DNA from: Algoriphagus sp.
GTDB taxonomy: Bacteria > Bacteroidota > Bacteroidia > Cytophagales > Cyclobacteriaceae
Assembly (NCBI GenBank): GCA_023255285.1
Contig: JALRIY010000150.1
Span: 1-5,602, forward strand
Length of the DNA: 5,602 nucleotides
Reading direction: 5' to 3'
Part shown: positions 1 through 5,602 of the stretch, piece after piece
Position numbering within the stretch: the first letter of the stretch is position 1
Layout of the letters: the number at the start of each line of letters is the position of its first letter
The notes under the pieces: model-generated
Seen by the model: the letters and a program-made list of their open reading frames with translations, nothing else
Database searches by the model: none
What the model was told of the DNA's origin: nothing
Translations under genes and position numbers: made by a program

Positions 1-729
1 AGCTAGCGTGCGGATGCTGCGGGTCAAATAATAGCAATCTGTAGGCGAAGGAACTGCTCCACCGATGGACTGAACATTTCTGATTTTTTCCCAGAAGGCA
101 TCTTTTTTTGCCGCGACCAAGGCTCCTCCTAGGATATCCGAATGTCCTCCAAAATACTTGGTACTGCTGTGCATGACCAAGTCTGCACCGAGATCAATGG
201 GGTTTTGGAATACAGGTGTAGCAAAGGTGTTGTCACAAGCCAAAATCGCTCCCTGCGACTTGGCCAAGACAGAAATTGCACGGATATCGGTCACTTTCAG
301 AAGGGGATTGGAAGGAGTTTCCACCCAAAAAAGTGCGGTATTGGGACGAATGGCATTTTTTACCGCTTCGAGATCACTCATGTCTACAAAGGTCACCTCA
401 TGAATACCCGCAAAGAGCAGCACCATGGAATTGTGAAGGCCGTGGTACATGTCGTCAGGAGCTACAATATGAGAGCCCGGCTCCAGGGCCTGGTACACGG
501 CGGTACCAGCGGCATTGCCTGAAGAAAAGGCTGCTGCATCGGTTCCCTTTTCCATGGCTGCCAATACCTGCTCCAAAGAATGTCTGTTGGGATTATTGGC
601 ACGAGAATACAGCATTCCTCCTTCGTTTCCATGAGTAAAGGTGGTACTCAAGGTAATGGGCTGTACCACAGCACCGTGACTCTCGTGAGTCCCATTGCCG
701 AGGTGAATGGTTAGGGTTTCAAATTTCAT
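1..729 (-). CDS. Trans-sulfuration family PLP enzyme (cystathionine gamma-synthase/lyase type), C-terminus cut by window edge
   Basis: This is a Cys/Met-metabolism PLP-dependent enzyme, a cytoplasmic fold-type I family that makes or cleaves cystathionine or related thioethers. Reading from the ATG at 729, 243 codons stay open to the left edge. The family usually has about 380-400 residues, so roughly the last third is missing. Visible landmarks are YSR at residues 41-43 (cofactor phosphate contact), SSGNA at 69-73, the active-site tyrosine Y95 in MYHG, ETPSNP at 137-142, D166 in CDNTF (pairs with the PLP ring nitrogen) and the Schiff-base lysine K191 in HSSTKYFGGHSD. All expected catalytic residues in this part are intact. 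No Shine-Dalgarno sequence precedes the start. A weak -7-like TAACTTGT lies at 749-756 on the same strand. The upstream DUF4293 gene ends in a terminator, so this gene probably has its own promoter. MetB, cystathionine gamma-lyase and methionine gamma-lyase cannot be told apart here, so no symbol is given. Confidence 0.93.
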   Translation of the reverse strand, partial: MKFETLTIHLGNGTHESHGAVVQPITLSTTFTHGNEGGMLYSRANNPNRHSLEQVLAAMEKGTDAAAFSSGNAAGTAVYQALEPGSHIVAPDDMYHGLHNSMVLLFAGIHEVTFVDMSDLEAVKNAIRPNTALFWVETPSNPLLKVTDIRAISVLAKSQGAILACDNTFATPVFQNPIDLGADLVMHSSTKYFGGHSDILGGALVAAKKDAFWEKIRNVQSIGGAVPSPTDCYYLTRSIRTLA

Positions 730-790
730 AAGTACAAGTTCAACTGCAACAAGTTAGAAAAGTCTAGGTAAGGAGTAAAATCATTCTCAC

Positions 791-820
791 AAAAAAGCCT
801 CGCGATATCGCAAGGCTTTC
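791..820 (-). terminator. Intrinsic terminator after the DUF4293 gene
   Basis: Immediately after the minus-strand TAA at 823-825 lies an inverted repeat. AAAGCCT at 794-800 pairs with AGGCTTT at 813-819, then there is one C/A mismatch, and the core GCGATATCGC (802-811) is self-complementary. Read on the minus strand, the stem runs into a run of six T (796-791), the classic Rho-independent layout. It separates this gene from the PLP enzyme gene downstream. The plus-strand reading also has a T-rich tail (817-824), but no plus-strand gene ends here. Confidence 0.85.
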
Positions 821-822
821 TT

Positions 823-1296
823 TTATCGAATCCGATCTACCGAGCGAACCAGCGCTTCGTCCTTTTTGATAAAGCGATTGGCCAGCATGTTCATGACCAT
901 AGCAACTAAAATAGACCAAAAACCAAATCCATAATTACCTCCATCTTGAGAGTTCAATTCGGCATTAATTCCATTAGTGGTCAAAAAAGTAGCCGCCACT
1001 AAGGAGACCATCACCAACGAATTGATCATATTGAGTAACAATTGTCGGGAGCGAATTCGGTACTGAAAAATAGAAATTAAAGCCAAAAGCCCCGCAAATG
1101 AAGCCAAAGCTGCCAAATACCATTTAGAGGATGTCTCGATTACTTCCCCCGCAGAATCTAGGTGAGTAAGTACAAAAGCCGTGAGGCTCCAAGAAGCTCC
1201 TGCCACCCCTTCTTGAATCCAAAGCTGACTTCCTATAGTCACCCCCATAGCTACTGCCACTAAAAAAAGAAATATGGATTGAACTCGCTGAATCAT
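823..1296 (-). CDS. DUF4293 family integral membrane protein
   Basis: This small membrane protein of 157 residues belongs to the DUF4293 family, typical of Bacteroidota and of unknown function. Recognition rests on the N-terminus MIQRVQSIFLFL and the C-terminus KKDEALVRSVDRIR, both characteristic of the family. Four hydrophobic segments are visible at about residues 7-27, 59-79, 86-107 and 123-143, with a basic patch (YRIRSR) between the second and third. The ATG at 1294-1296 is chosen over an in-frame TTG at 1315-1317 because family members begin MIQR and because the TTG adds only a lysine-rich heptapeptide. The gene is transcribed away from truA and ends in a strong terminator, so it is probably monocistronic. 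Its upstream DNA shares the divergent region with truA. A loose -7-like element (TTTCTTTG, minus strand, about 1318-1325) sits there. A function cannot be assigned from the sequence. Confidence 0.88.
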   Translation of the reverse strand: MIQRVQSIFLFLVAVAMGVTIGSQLWIQEGVAGASWSLTAFVLTHLDSAGEVIETSSKWYLAALASFAGLLALISIFQYRIRSRQLLLNMINSLVMVSLVAATFLTTNGINAELNSQDGGNYGFGFWSILVAMVMNMLANRFIKKDEALVRSVDRIR

Positions 1297-1327
1297 AGTA
1301 TTTATTTTTTTCAACAAAGAAAACGGC

Positions 1328-1341
1328 TTATCCCGGGATAA
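1328..1341. promoter_or_regulatory. Perfect 14-bp palindrome in the divergent promoter region
   Basis: TTATCCCGGGATAA is a perfect inverted repeat with no spacer, lying between the divergent DUF4293 and truA starts. The symmetry ends at both flanks (C1327 against T1342). A dimeric regulator could bind here and affect both genes, but that is inference. I do not recognise it as the operator of a known regulator. The GC core with AT arms could also be chance or a minor hairpin in a leader transcript. Confidence 0.35.
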
Positions 1342-1371
1342 TCAAGTAACGGATGATTTCATTCGGAATCG

Positions 1372-1379
1372 TATCTTTG
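1372..1379 (+). promoter_or_regulatory. Bacteroidota -7 promoter element for truA
   Basis: TATCTTTG matches the Bacteroidota primary-sigma -7 consensus TAnnTTTG exactly and lies 7 bases before the truA ATG. By that consensus, transcription would begin only a few bases before, or at, the start codon, giving an almost leaderless mRNA. No good -33 TTG is seen at the usual 17-19 base spacing, so the call rests on the -7 box and its position. Confidence 0.6.
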
Positions 1380-1386
1380 CAGAGGC

Positions 1387-2148
1387 ATGAACGACACTAC
1401 AACCCGGTATTTTCTAGAACTCAGCTACAAGGGCAGCGCATTTCATGGTTGGCAGATCCAGCAAAATGCATCTTCAGTCCAAGAATGCATAGAAAAAGCA
1501 TTAAGTACCTACTTTCGAATGCCTATCTCTATCATGGGAAGTGGTCGAACAGATACCGGTGTCCATGCCAGCAAGCAAGTGTGTCATTTTGATTTAAATG
1601 GAGCAACGATAGGAGAAAATTTCATCAAAGGCATCAACGCCATTCTCCCCCAGGACATTGCTATTTACACCGCCCGAAAAGTAAAGCCAGACGCACATGC
1701 ACGCTTTGACGCCAAAAAGCGCTCCTATTTTTACCGGATTACTCATTCTAAAAATCCATTTTTAAAAGATCTAGCTTGGCAACTTTTCCAGCACCCGGAT
1801 GTTACCCTAATGAATGAAGCAGCCCAACTCCTGCTCGACTACGAAGATTTTGAATGTTTTAGCAAAGTACATACTGAAGTGAGTCACTTTCGATGTAAGA
1901 TTTTCGAAGCTTATTGGGAACCAAATGGGGAAGAATTGCTTTTTCACATTACAGCCAATCGGTTTTTGAGAGGAATGGTACGATCCATCGTGGGCACCTT
2001 ACTAGAAGTAGGCTATGGGCAGCGTCCCGTTGCAGATCTACATCGGGTCCTTGCTTCCCGGGACCGCACCCAAGCAGGCAAAGCAGCACCAGCAAAAGGC
2101 TTATTTTTGAGTCAAATTGAGTACCCAACACATATTTACCTAGACTAA
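1387..2148 (+). CDS. truA: tRNA pseudouridine(38-40) synthase TruA
   Basis: TruA converts uridines 38, 39 and 40 in the anticodon stem-loop of many tRNAs to pseudouridine. It works in the cytoplasm as a homodimer without cofactor. The 253-residue product has the usual family length. It shows the N-terminal YKGSAFHGWQIQ segment (14-25), the catalytic motif GSGRTDTGVHA at 51-61 with nucleophile D56, the central RFDAKKRSYFYRI block, the NRFLRGMVRSIVG block and the C-terminal APAKGLFL. The ATG at 1387 is preferred because the -7 box ends 7 bases before it and the family's first beta strand (RYFLELSYKG) begins right after. No Shine-Dalgarno sequence is present. The ABC exporter gene starts 7 bases after the stop, so the two are likely co-transcribed, although their functions are not obviously related. 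Confidence 0.97.
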   Translation: MNDTTTRYFLELSYKGSAFHGWQIQQNASSVQECIEKALSTYFRMPISIMGSGRTDTGVHASKQVCHFDLNGATIGENFIKGINAILPQDIAIYTARKVKPDAHARFDAKKRSYFYRITHSKNPFLKDLAWQLFQHPDVTLMNEAAQLLLDYEDFECFSKVHTEVSHFRCKIFEAYWEPNGEELLFHITANRFLRGMVRSIVGTLLEVGYGQRPVADLHRVLASRDRTQAGKAAPAKGLFLSQIEYPTHIYLD

Positions 2149-2155
2149 ACAGGCT

Positions 2156-3928
2156 TTGAGCTTAGAAAAAGAAAAAGAATCAGCAGGAGAAATCCTAGAC
2201 ATGACAGTTTTGCGTCAACTGTACACCTATGTAAAGCCCTACCAAAAGCAATTCTATTTTCTGGTTGCACTAACTATAGCTCTGGCTATTCTTGCGCCCA
2301 CTCGGCCCTACTTCATCCAAATTGCTATCGATGAGCATGTAGCTATTGGAGATGCGCCAGGACTAATCCGCATCATATCCCTACTAGTAGGGCTTATGGT
2401 GATCCAGGCACTTGCCCAATGGGCACATACTTATTATTCGGGTTGGATTGGACAGGTCATTATCAAAGACATACGCGTTCGCCTGTACAAACATTTGTTA
2501 AAACTCCGTCTTCAATTTTTTGATAACACCCCCATTGGAAGGCTAGTGACCAGAAATGTATCGGATATTGAAACCCTAGCAGATGTGTTTAGCGAAGGAC
2601 TTGCCGCCATCATTGGGGACCTACTTCAAATCATTACGATTTTAGGAGTCATGTTTTACATCGACTGGAAACTTACTCTTGTCTCCCTCAGCACGCTTCC
2701 CTTATTGGTGATTTCTACCTACGTGTTTAAGGAAAAAATTAAAGTGACCTTCAATGACGTCCGCAATGCTGTGGCCAACCTAAATTCCTTCCTCCAAGAA
2801 CACATTACGGGGATGACTATTGTCCAACTCTTTAATCGGGAAAAAAGAGAATACGAGAAATTTAAAGAAATCAACCGAGAGCATCGTGCAGCTCACATCC
2901 GCTCAGTACTCTACTATTCCATCTATTTCCCAGTAGCCGAAATCATCCAAGCGATTGGCATTGGCCTCGTAGTCTGGTATGGAGCAGTAGGTGTACTCGG
3001 TATGGAGCTGCAAATCGGTATTTTGATTTCGTTTATCATGTACCTGCAACTATTTTTCCGACCTATTCGGATGATTGCAGACCGGTTCAATACCCTCCAA
3101 ATGGGCGTAGTAAGTTCCTCCCGAATCTTCAAACTCCTGGCTTCCAATGAGCACATTGCTAATGAAGGAAGCTTCAGCCCAGAAAAGGTGCAAGGAAATG
3201 TTCGACTAGATCAGGTTTGGTTTGCCTACAAGGAAGAAGACTATGTACTCAAGGATATCACTTTTGAAGTAAAAAAAGGACAGACCATTGCGCTAGTGGG
3301 TGCAACAGGCGCCGGCAAATCCTCTATCATCAATTTGATTTCACGATTTTATGAAATCAACAAAGGAACCATTACCATCGACGGCACCAACATTCAGGAA
3401 TTTGAATTGAGCGCCCTCCGAAAACACATCGGCGTGGTGCTCCAAGATGTATTCTTATTTTCCAGCAGCATCTACCAAAACATCACCCTAGGCAATCCCA
3501 ACATCAGCAGGGAACAAGTCCTAGAAGCTGCCGAACTTGTAGGTGCGGCAAAATTTATTGAGAAGCTACCGGGCGGACTGGACTATAATGTGATGGAACG
3601 GGGTGCGACATTATCGGTAGGTCAGCGCCAATTAATTTCTTTTGTGCGTGCCATGGTTTACAATCCCGAAATCTTGATTTTGGACGAGGCTACCTCTTCC
3701 GTAGATTCAGAAACCGAGCAATTGATCCAGGATTCCATTGAAAAAATGATGCAAGGGAGAACCTCTATCGTGATTGCCCACCGTCTTTCTACGATTCAAA
3801 AGGCCGATCAAATCCTAGTGCTCCACAAAGGCGAAATTATGGAACGAGGTACTCACGAGTCTTTACTGGAGCAAGATGGTTATTATACCCAACTGCATCA
3901 AATGCAACGAAAAATGGCATCTCTTTAA
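2156..3928 (+). CDS. ABC exporter, fused transmembrane and ATP-binding domains (ABCB/MsbA-like half transporter)
   Basis: This inner-membrane ATP-driven exporter half, expected to dimerise, has 590 residues, as usual for the family. The membrane domain covers about residues 30-310 with six helices near 33-54, 70-94, 151-169, 173-191, 251-281 and 287-304. It includes the coupling segment FFDNTPIGRLVTR (121-133). The nucleotide-binding domain has A-loop Y358, Walker A GATGAGKS (382-389), Q-loop Q430, signature LSVGQ (486-490), Walker B ILILD (506-510) with catalytic E511, D-loop SSVD (514-517) and switch H542. Every catalytic residue is present, so it should be active. The substrate (lipid, peptide or drug) cannot be read from the sequence. 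The start is probably TTG at 2156. An in-frame TAG at 2141-2143 blocks earlier starts, and an upstream ACAGG could be a weak ribosome site. The alternative ATG at 2201 would drop the acidic and basic N-terminal tail. The gene follows truA by 7 bases. Confidence 0.95.
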   Translation: MSLEKEKESAGEILDMTVLRQLYTYVKPYQKQFYFLVALTIALAILAPTRPYFIQIAIDEHVAIGDAPGLIRIISLLVGLMVIQALAQWAHTYYSGWIGQVIIKDIRVRLYKHLLKLRLQFFDNTPIGRLVTRNVSDIETLADVFSEGLAAIIGDLLQIITILGVMFYIDWKLTLVSLSTLPLLVISTYVFKEKIKVTFNDVRNAVANLNSFLQEHITGMTIVQLFNREKREYEKFKEINREHRAAHIRSVLYYSIYFPVAEIIQAIGIGLVVWYGAVGVLGMELQIGILISFIMYLQLFFRPIRMIADRFNTLQMGVVSSSRIFKLLASNEHIANEGSFSPEKVQGNVRLDQVWFAYKEEDYVLKDITFEVKKGQTIALVGATGAGKSSIINLISRFYEINKGTITIDGTNIQEFELSALRKHIGVVLQDVFLFSSSIYQNITLGNPNISREQVLEAAELVGAAKFIEKLPGGLDYNVMERGATLSVGQRQLISFVRAMVYNPEILILDEATSSVDSETEQLIQDSIEKMMQGRTSIVIAHRLSTIQKADQILVLHKGEIMERGTHESLLEQDGYYTQLHQMQRKMASL

Positions 3929-3971
3929 CTTGATAGTTAAGAAGGGGAACCCATTCTGAACTAATCCATAA

Positions 3972-3994
3972 CTCCCAATCCGAAGAATTGGGAG
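3972..3994 (+). other. Intergenic hairpin without a T-tract
   Basis: CTCCCAAT (3972-3979) pairs perfectly with ATTGGGAG (3987-3994) around a 7-base loop, CCGAAGA. It lies in the 94-base gap between the ABC exporter gene and the next start codon. The bases that follow (GCATAGG) are not T-rich, so this is not a standard intrinsic terminator. It could be an mRNA 3'-end stabiliser, a processing site or an element in the leader of the next gene. The choice is open. Confidence 0.5.
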
Positions 3995-4022
3995 GCATAG
4001 GTTTCCAATAGTTACATTGATT

Positions 4023-4535
4023 ATGAAAAAAATTAGCAGCATCATCCTCATTTTAGCAGTTCTTGGAATAAGCGGCTACCTTATTTTTAATTACCTGGGG
4101 GGAAATCGACCTGTAGAATTAAGTATTGTAGCCCAATCCCCCGACACGCTTACAGGCAAGACCTTCCGAGGCACCCCCCTAGATAAGGGACTTAAGGCAC
4201 TATTTCAAACTATTCAAAGAGCTCAGAAATTGCATCCCGGAACCCAGTTGCACACGATATATTACGTGGAACCGGCAGGCAAACTAGATACACTAGAAGT
4301 TTTTGCGGGAATTAATCTTCCCTTTGGCTCACAAGGCTTGGAAGTAAAAAAATGGTCTGAGACTCGCTACATTTTAGCGAAAGTAACGGGCAATAAATGG
4401 GTAATGCCTAGTCCAGAAACTATCAAGAAAAAGATTCAAGGCTATGCTGAGACCAATAATCTACTACTGAGTGGTTATTACATTGACAAGATTGTCAGTG
4501 AGACCGAAGTCCATGTCTTGGCCCCAATTCGCTAA
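4023..4535 (+). CDS. Small membrane-anchored protein with a possible GyrI-like ligand-binding domain
   Basis: The product has 170 residues. A lysine pair (MKK) is followed by one hydrophobic helix at about residues 5-27 and then a soluble domain, so the protein is probably anchored in the inner membrane with the domain outside. It lacks a lipobox cysteine. The soluble part has the layout of the GyrI-like/AraC effector-binding fold: an alpha segment (LDKGLKALFQTIQRAQ), the strand HTIYYVEP, a second strand LEVFAGINLP, and in the last third a helix (PETIKKKIQGYAE) and the closing strand TEVHVLAPIR. This family assignment comes from overall pattern, not from a diagnostic motif. ATG at 4023 is preferred over a TTG two codons earlier. 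A near-consensus -7 box, TAGGTTTC, occurs at 3998-4005, so it may be transcribed separately from the ABC gene. A ligand or partner cannot be named. Confidence 0.8.
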   Translation: MKKISSIILILAVLGISGYLIFNYLGGNRPVELSIVAQSPDTLTGKTFRGTPLDKGLKALFQTIQRAQKLHPGTQLHTIYYVEPAGKLDTLEVFAGINLPFGSQGLEVKKWSETRYILAKVTGNKWVMPSPETIKKKIQGYAETNNLLLSGYYIDKIVSETEVHVLAPIR

Positions 4536-4620
4536 TTGCGTTCATAAACTTTCTAGCCCCTATTTCATTCTTTTTCTTGTTCCCTTTTCTGAATTCAGTT
4601 CCTGATTTCCCTTCCACTCC

Positions 4621-4628
4621 TATCTTTG
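4621..4628 (+). promoter_or_regulatory. Bacteroidota -7 promoter element for hemE
   Basis: TATCTTTG is an exact TAnnTTTG match ending 4 bases before the hemE ATG. Transcription from it would start at or within a few bases of the start codon, which implies a leaderless message. The same ten bases TATCTTTGCA occur before truA. The 60 bases upstream are strongly pyrimidine-rich, and no clear -33 TTG is seen at standard spacing. Confidence 0.6.
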
Positions 4629-4632
4629 CACC

Positions 4633-5148
4633 ATGATATTTCAAAACGATCTACTGCTTCGCGCAGCAAGAGGTGAAAAAACCGAAAGAACTCCCGTTTG
4701 GTTGATGCGCCAGGCAGGAAGAATTCTTCCTGAATACCGCGCTGTTCGAGAATCAGTATCTGGATTTATCGAACTGGCACAAACTCCCGAACTTGCTGCA
4801 GAGGTAACTATTCAACCGGTAGACCTGCTTGGAGTAGATGCCGCCATTATTTTTTCAGACATCCTAGTCATCCCAGAAGCAATGGGCTTGCCTTATGAAA
4901 TGGTTGAAAAAAGAGGGCCGTGGTTTCCCCAAACCGTACGCTCCGAAACGGATCTCAAAAATCTTCGTGTAGCCGAAGGAGATAACGACCTCCAATACGT
5001 GATGGATGCGATCCAGATCACGAAGAAAAATCTACATGGCAGAGTACCACTAATTGGGTTTGCGGGAGCTCCCTGGACGATTTTTGCCTATATGGTCGAA
5101 GGAAGTGGCAGTCGGCAATCGTTTGCGAATTCGACAAGTCGGTTCTAG
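4633..5148 (+). CDS. hemE: Uroporphyrinogen decarboxylase HemE, N-terminal half only, broken at a chimeric joint
   Basis: HemE removes four carboxyl groups from uroporphyrinogen III to give coproporphyrinogen III, in cytoplasmic haem synthesis. The match is strong from residue 1 to about 160. It includes MRQAGRILPEYR (25-36) with substrate-binding R26 and R30, FSDIL with the key aspartate D76 (equivalent to human Asp86), and GFAGAPWTIFAYMVEGSGS ending at S160, with Y153 equivalent to human Tyr164. The family normally continues with KTFSKAR or similar and totals about 340 residues. Here the frame instead gives RQSFANSTSRF and stops at TAG 5146-5148, so the active-site serine and the C-terminal histidine regions are absent. 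The last 11 codons are not hemE but out-of-frame rhamnosidase sequence. The fragment as written would not make an active enzyme. The source genome most likely has an intact gene. The start is fixed by the family N-terminus and the adjacent -7 box. Confidence 0.94.
   Translation: MIFQNDLLLRAARGEKTERTPVWLMRQAGRILPEYRAVRESVSGFIELAQTPELAAEVTIQPVDLLGVDAAIIFSDILVIPEAMGLPYEMVEKRGPWFPQTVRSETDLKNLRVAEGDNDLQYVMDAIQITKKNLHGRVPLIGFAGAPWTIFAYMVEGSGSRQSFANSTSRF
5106..5112. other. Chimeric junction between hemE and rhamnosidase sequence
   Basis: The seven bases TGGCAGT fit both genes. In the hemE frame they complete the conserved GSGS (5101-5112). In the rhamnosidase frame TGG CAG begins a WQSAIVCEFD segment that fits the family. 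To the left, codon use and composition are Bacteroidota-like. To the right they are GC-richer (60-base lines beginning 5161, 5221 and 5461 give 72%, 48% and 65% by hand count). The two genes lie in different frames and both are broken here. The exact crossover within about 5105-5114 cannot be fixed without intact parents. Confidence 0.8.
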
Positions 5149-5602
5149 AGCCACGAGCAGCTGCCCCGGTTCGCCAGGTAGCCGAGTTTGGCGCGGAGCG
5201 CAGCACCCACAACGGCGCGATTCGTGTTGACCTTTCACAAAATATCGCGGGTTGGTTGCGTCTCAAGGTCAACGCCAAAGCCGGGGACAAAATCACCGTT
5301 CGTCACGCCGAGGTTCTTGAACCGTCTGGAAATCTGCACACAGTTGCCCTTCGTGGTGCGCGTGCGACCGACACATATGTGATTGCCAAAGATGGCGAGC
5401 AGACCCTAGAGCCGAAGCTCACCTTTCACGGTTTTCAGTTTGCCGACATCGAGATCGAAGGCGCTGCCGAGATTCTCGACATCACCGGCATTGCGATCAG
5501 CAGCGACAACGCCGAGCGCGGCGAATTCGAGAGCTCACACGAGCTTTTGAACAAGCTGCACAGCAACACCAAGTGGTCGCTGCTCGACAACTTTGTTTCG
5601 AT
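5106..5602 (+). CDS. GH78 alpha-L-rhamnosidase, internal fragment, open at both ends
   Basis: This frame (codons starting at 5106, about 165 codons, no stop, no start) encodes the middle of a bacterial alpha-L-rhamnosidase, which releases terminal L-rhamnose from plant glycosides and polysaccharides. EFDKSVLEPRAAAPVR matches the end of the N-terminal region. VDLSQNIAGWLRLKV, TVRHAEVLEPSGNLHT, ARATDTYV and TFHGFQFADIE are hallmarks of the beta-sandwich domain that precedes the catalytic barrel. ERGEFESSHELLNKLHSNTKWSLLDNF begins the (alpha/alpha)6 barrel. The catalytic acids lie further on, beyond the window. Codon choice favours GCG, GCC, GAG, ATC and CGC, unlike the genes to the left, and the sequence resembles actinobacterial members (from memory, not a search). 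The fragment begins at the joint with hemE and has no start, promoter or ribosome site of its own, so it is almost certainly part of a larger gene from another genome. Confidence 0.87.

Noticed and set aside
142..638. Plus-strand open frames of 81-126 codons
   Set aside because: They lie antisense to the PLP enzyme, whose motifs and active-site residues run intact through the same bases. The translated products show no family features.
1297..1317. TTG start that would extend the DUF4293 protein by seven residues
   Set aside because: The family begins MIQR at the ATG 1294-1296, and the extension is low-complexity.
1949..2131. Small antisense frame inside truA
   Set aside because: It overlaps the conserved C-terminal half of truA and has no promoter or ribosome site. 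It is a shadow frame.
5127..5132. EcoRI site (GAATTC) near the joint, as a possible ligation scar
   Set aside because: The rhamnosidase-like frame runs through the site without a break, and hemE similarity has already ended about 15 bases earlier. GAATTC also occurs at 1053, 4591 and 5523, so it marks nothing special.
5018..5382. Open frames of 62-92 codons on either strand across the joint
   Set aside because: They are shadows of hemE and of the GC-rich rhamnosidase frame. High-GC coding DNA commonly leaves long alternative frames open.
5100..5602. Programmed frameshift or natural hemE-rhamnosidase fusion protein
   Set aside because: Both partners are truncated inside conserved domains, the functions are unrelated, and no slippery sequence is seen. 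The composition change also points to two sources.

Overview
The first roughly 5.1 kb of this window looks like chromosomal housekeeping DNA from a member of the Bacteroidota, probably a Cytophagales-type organism (the order is inference). The evidence is a DUF4293 membrane protein, a family I know from Bacteroidota. In addition, exact matches to the Bacteroidota -7 promoter element (TAnnTTTG) lie just before two genes, there is little Shine-Dalgarno signal, and base composition is moderate (hand-counted 60-base lines beginning at 2461 and 4861 give 35% and 47% GC).

Layout. Minus strand: the N-terminal two thirds of a PLP-dependent trans-sulfuration enzyme (1-729, running off the left edge). 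Upstream of it is a DUF4293 gene (823-1296) that ends in a clear intrinsic terminator. A short divergent promoter region (1297-1386) holds a perfect 14-bp palindrome. Plus strand: truA (tRNA pseudouridine synthase), then, 7 bases later, a full-length type IV ABC exporter with fused membrane and ATPase domains, probably co-transcribed. After a 94-base spacer with a hairpin comes a small membrane-anchored protein resembling GyrI-like ligand-binding domains. Last is the 5' half of hemE (uroporphyrinogen decarboxylase), with its own promoter almost touching the start codon.

At about 5106-5112 the sequence changes abruptly. The hemE reading frame stops matching its family in the middle of a conserved motif and hits a stop codon 36 bases later. 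A different frame, with GC-rich codons, carries an internal piece of a GH78 alpha-L-rhamnosidase of a type I associate with actinobacteria, running off the right edge. Neither gene is complete at the joint, the frames differ, and about 7 bases fit both sides. This is best read as a chimeric join (assembly, amplification or cloning artefact), with a real recombination event as the less likely alternative. I see no convincing new biological system. The joint is the most important thing for a user of this sequence to know, since the last ~490 bases probably belong to another genome.

Functionally the left part is a set of mostly unrelated housekeeping genes: sulfur amino acid metabolism, tRNA modification, an exporter and haem synthesis. 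Only truA and the ABC exporter are clearly linked by spacing.
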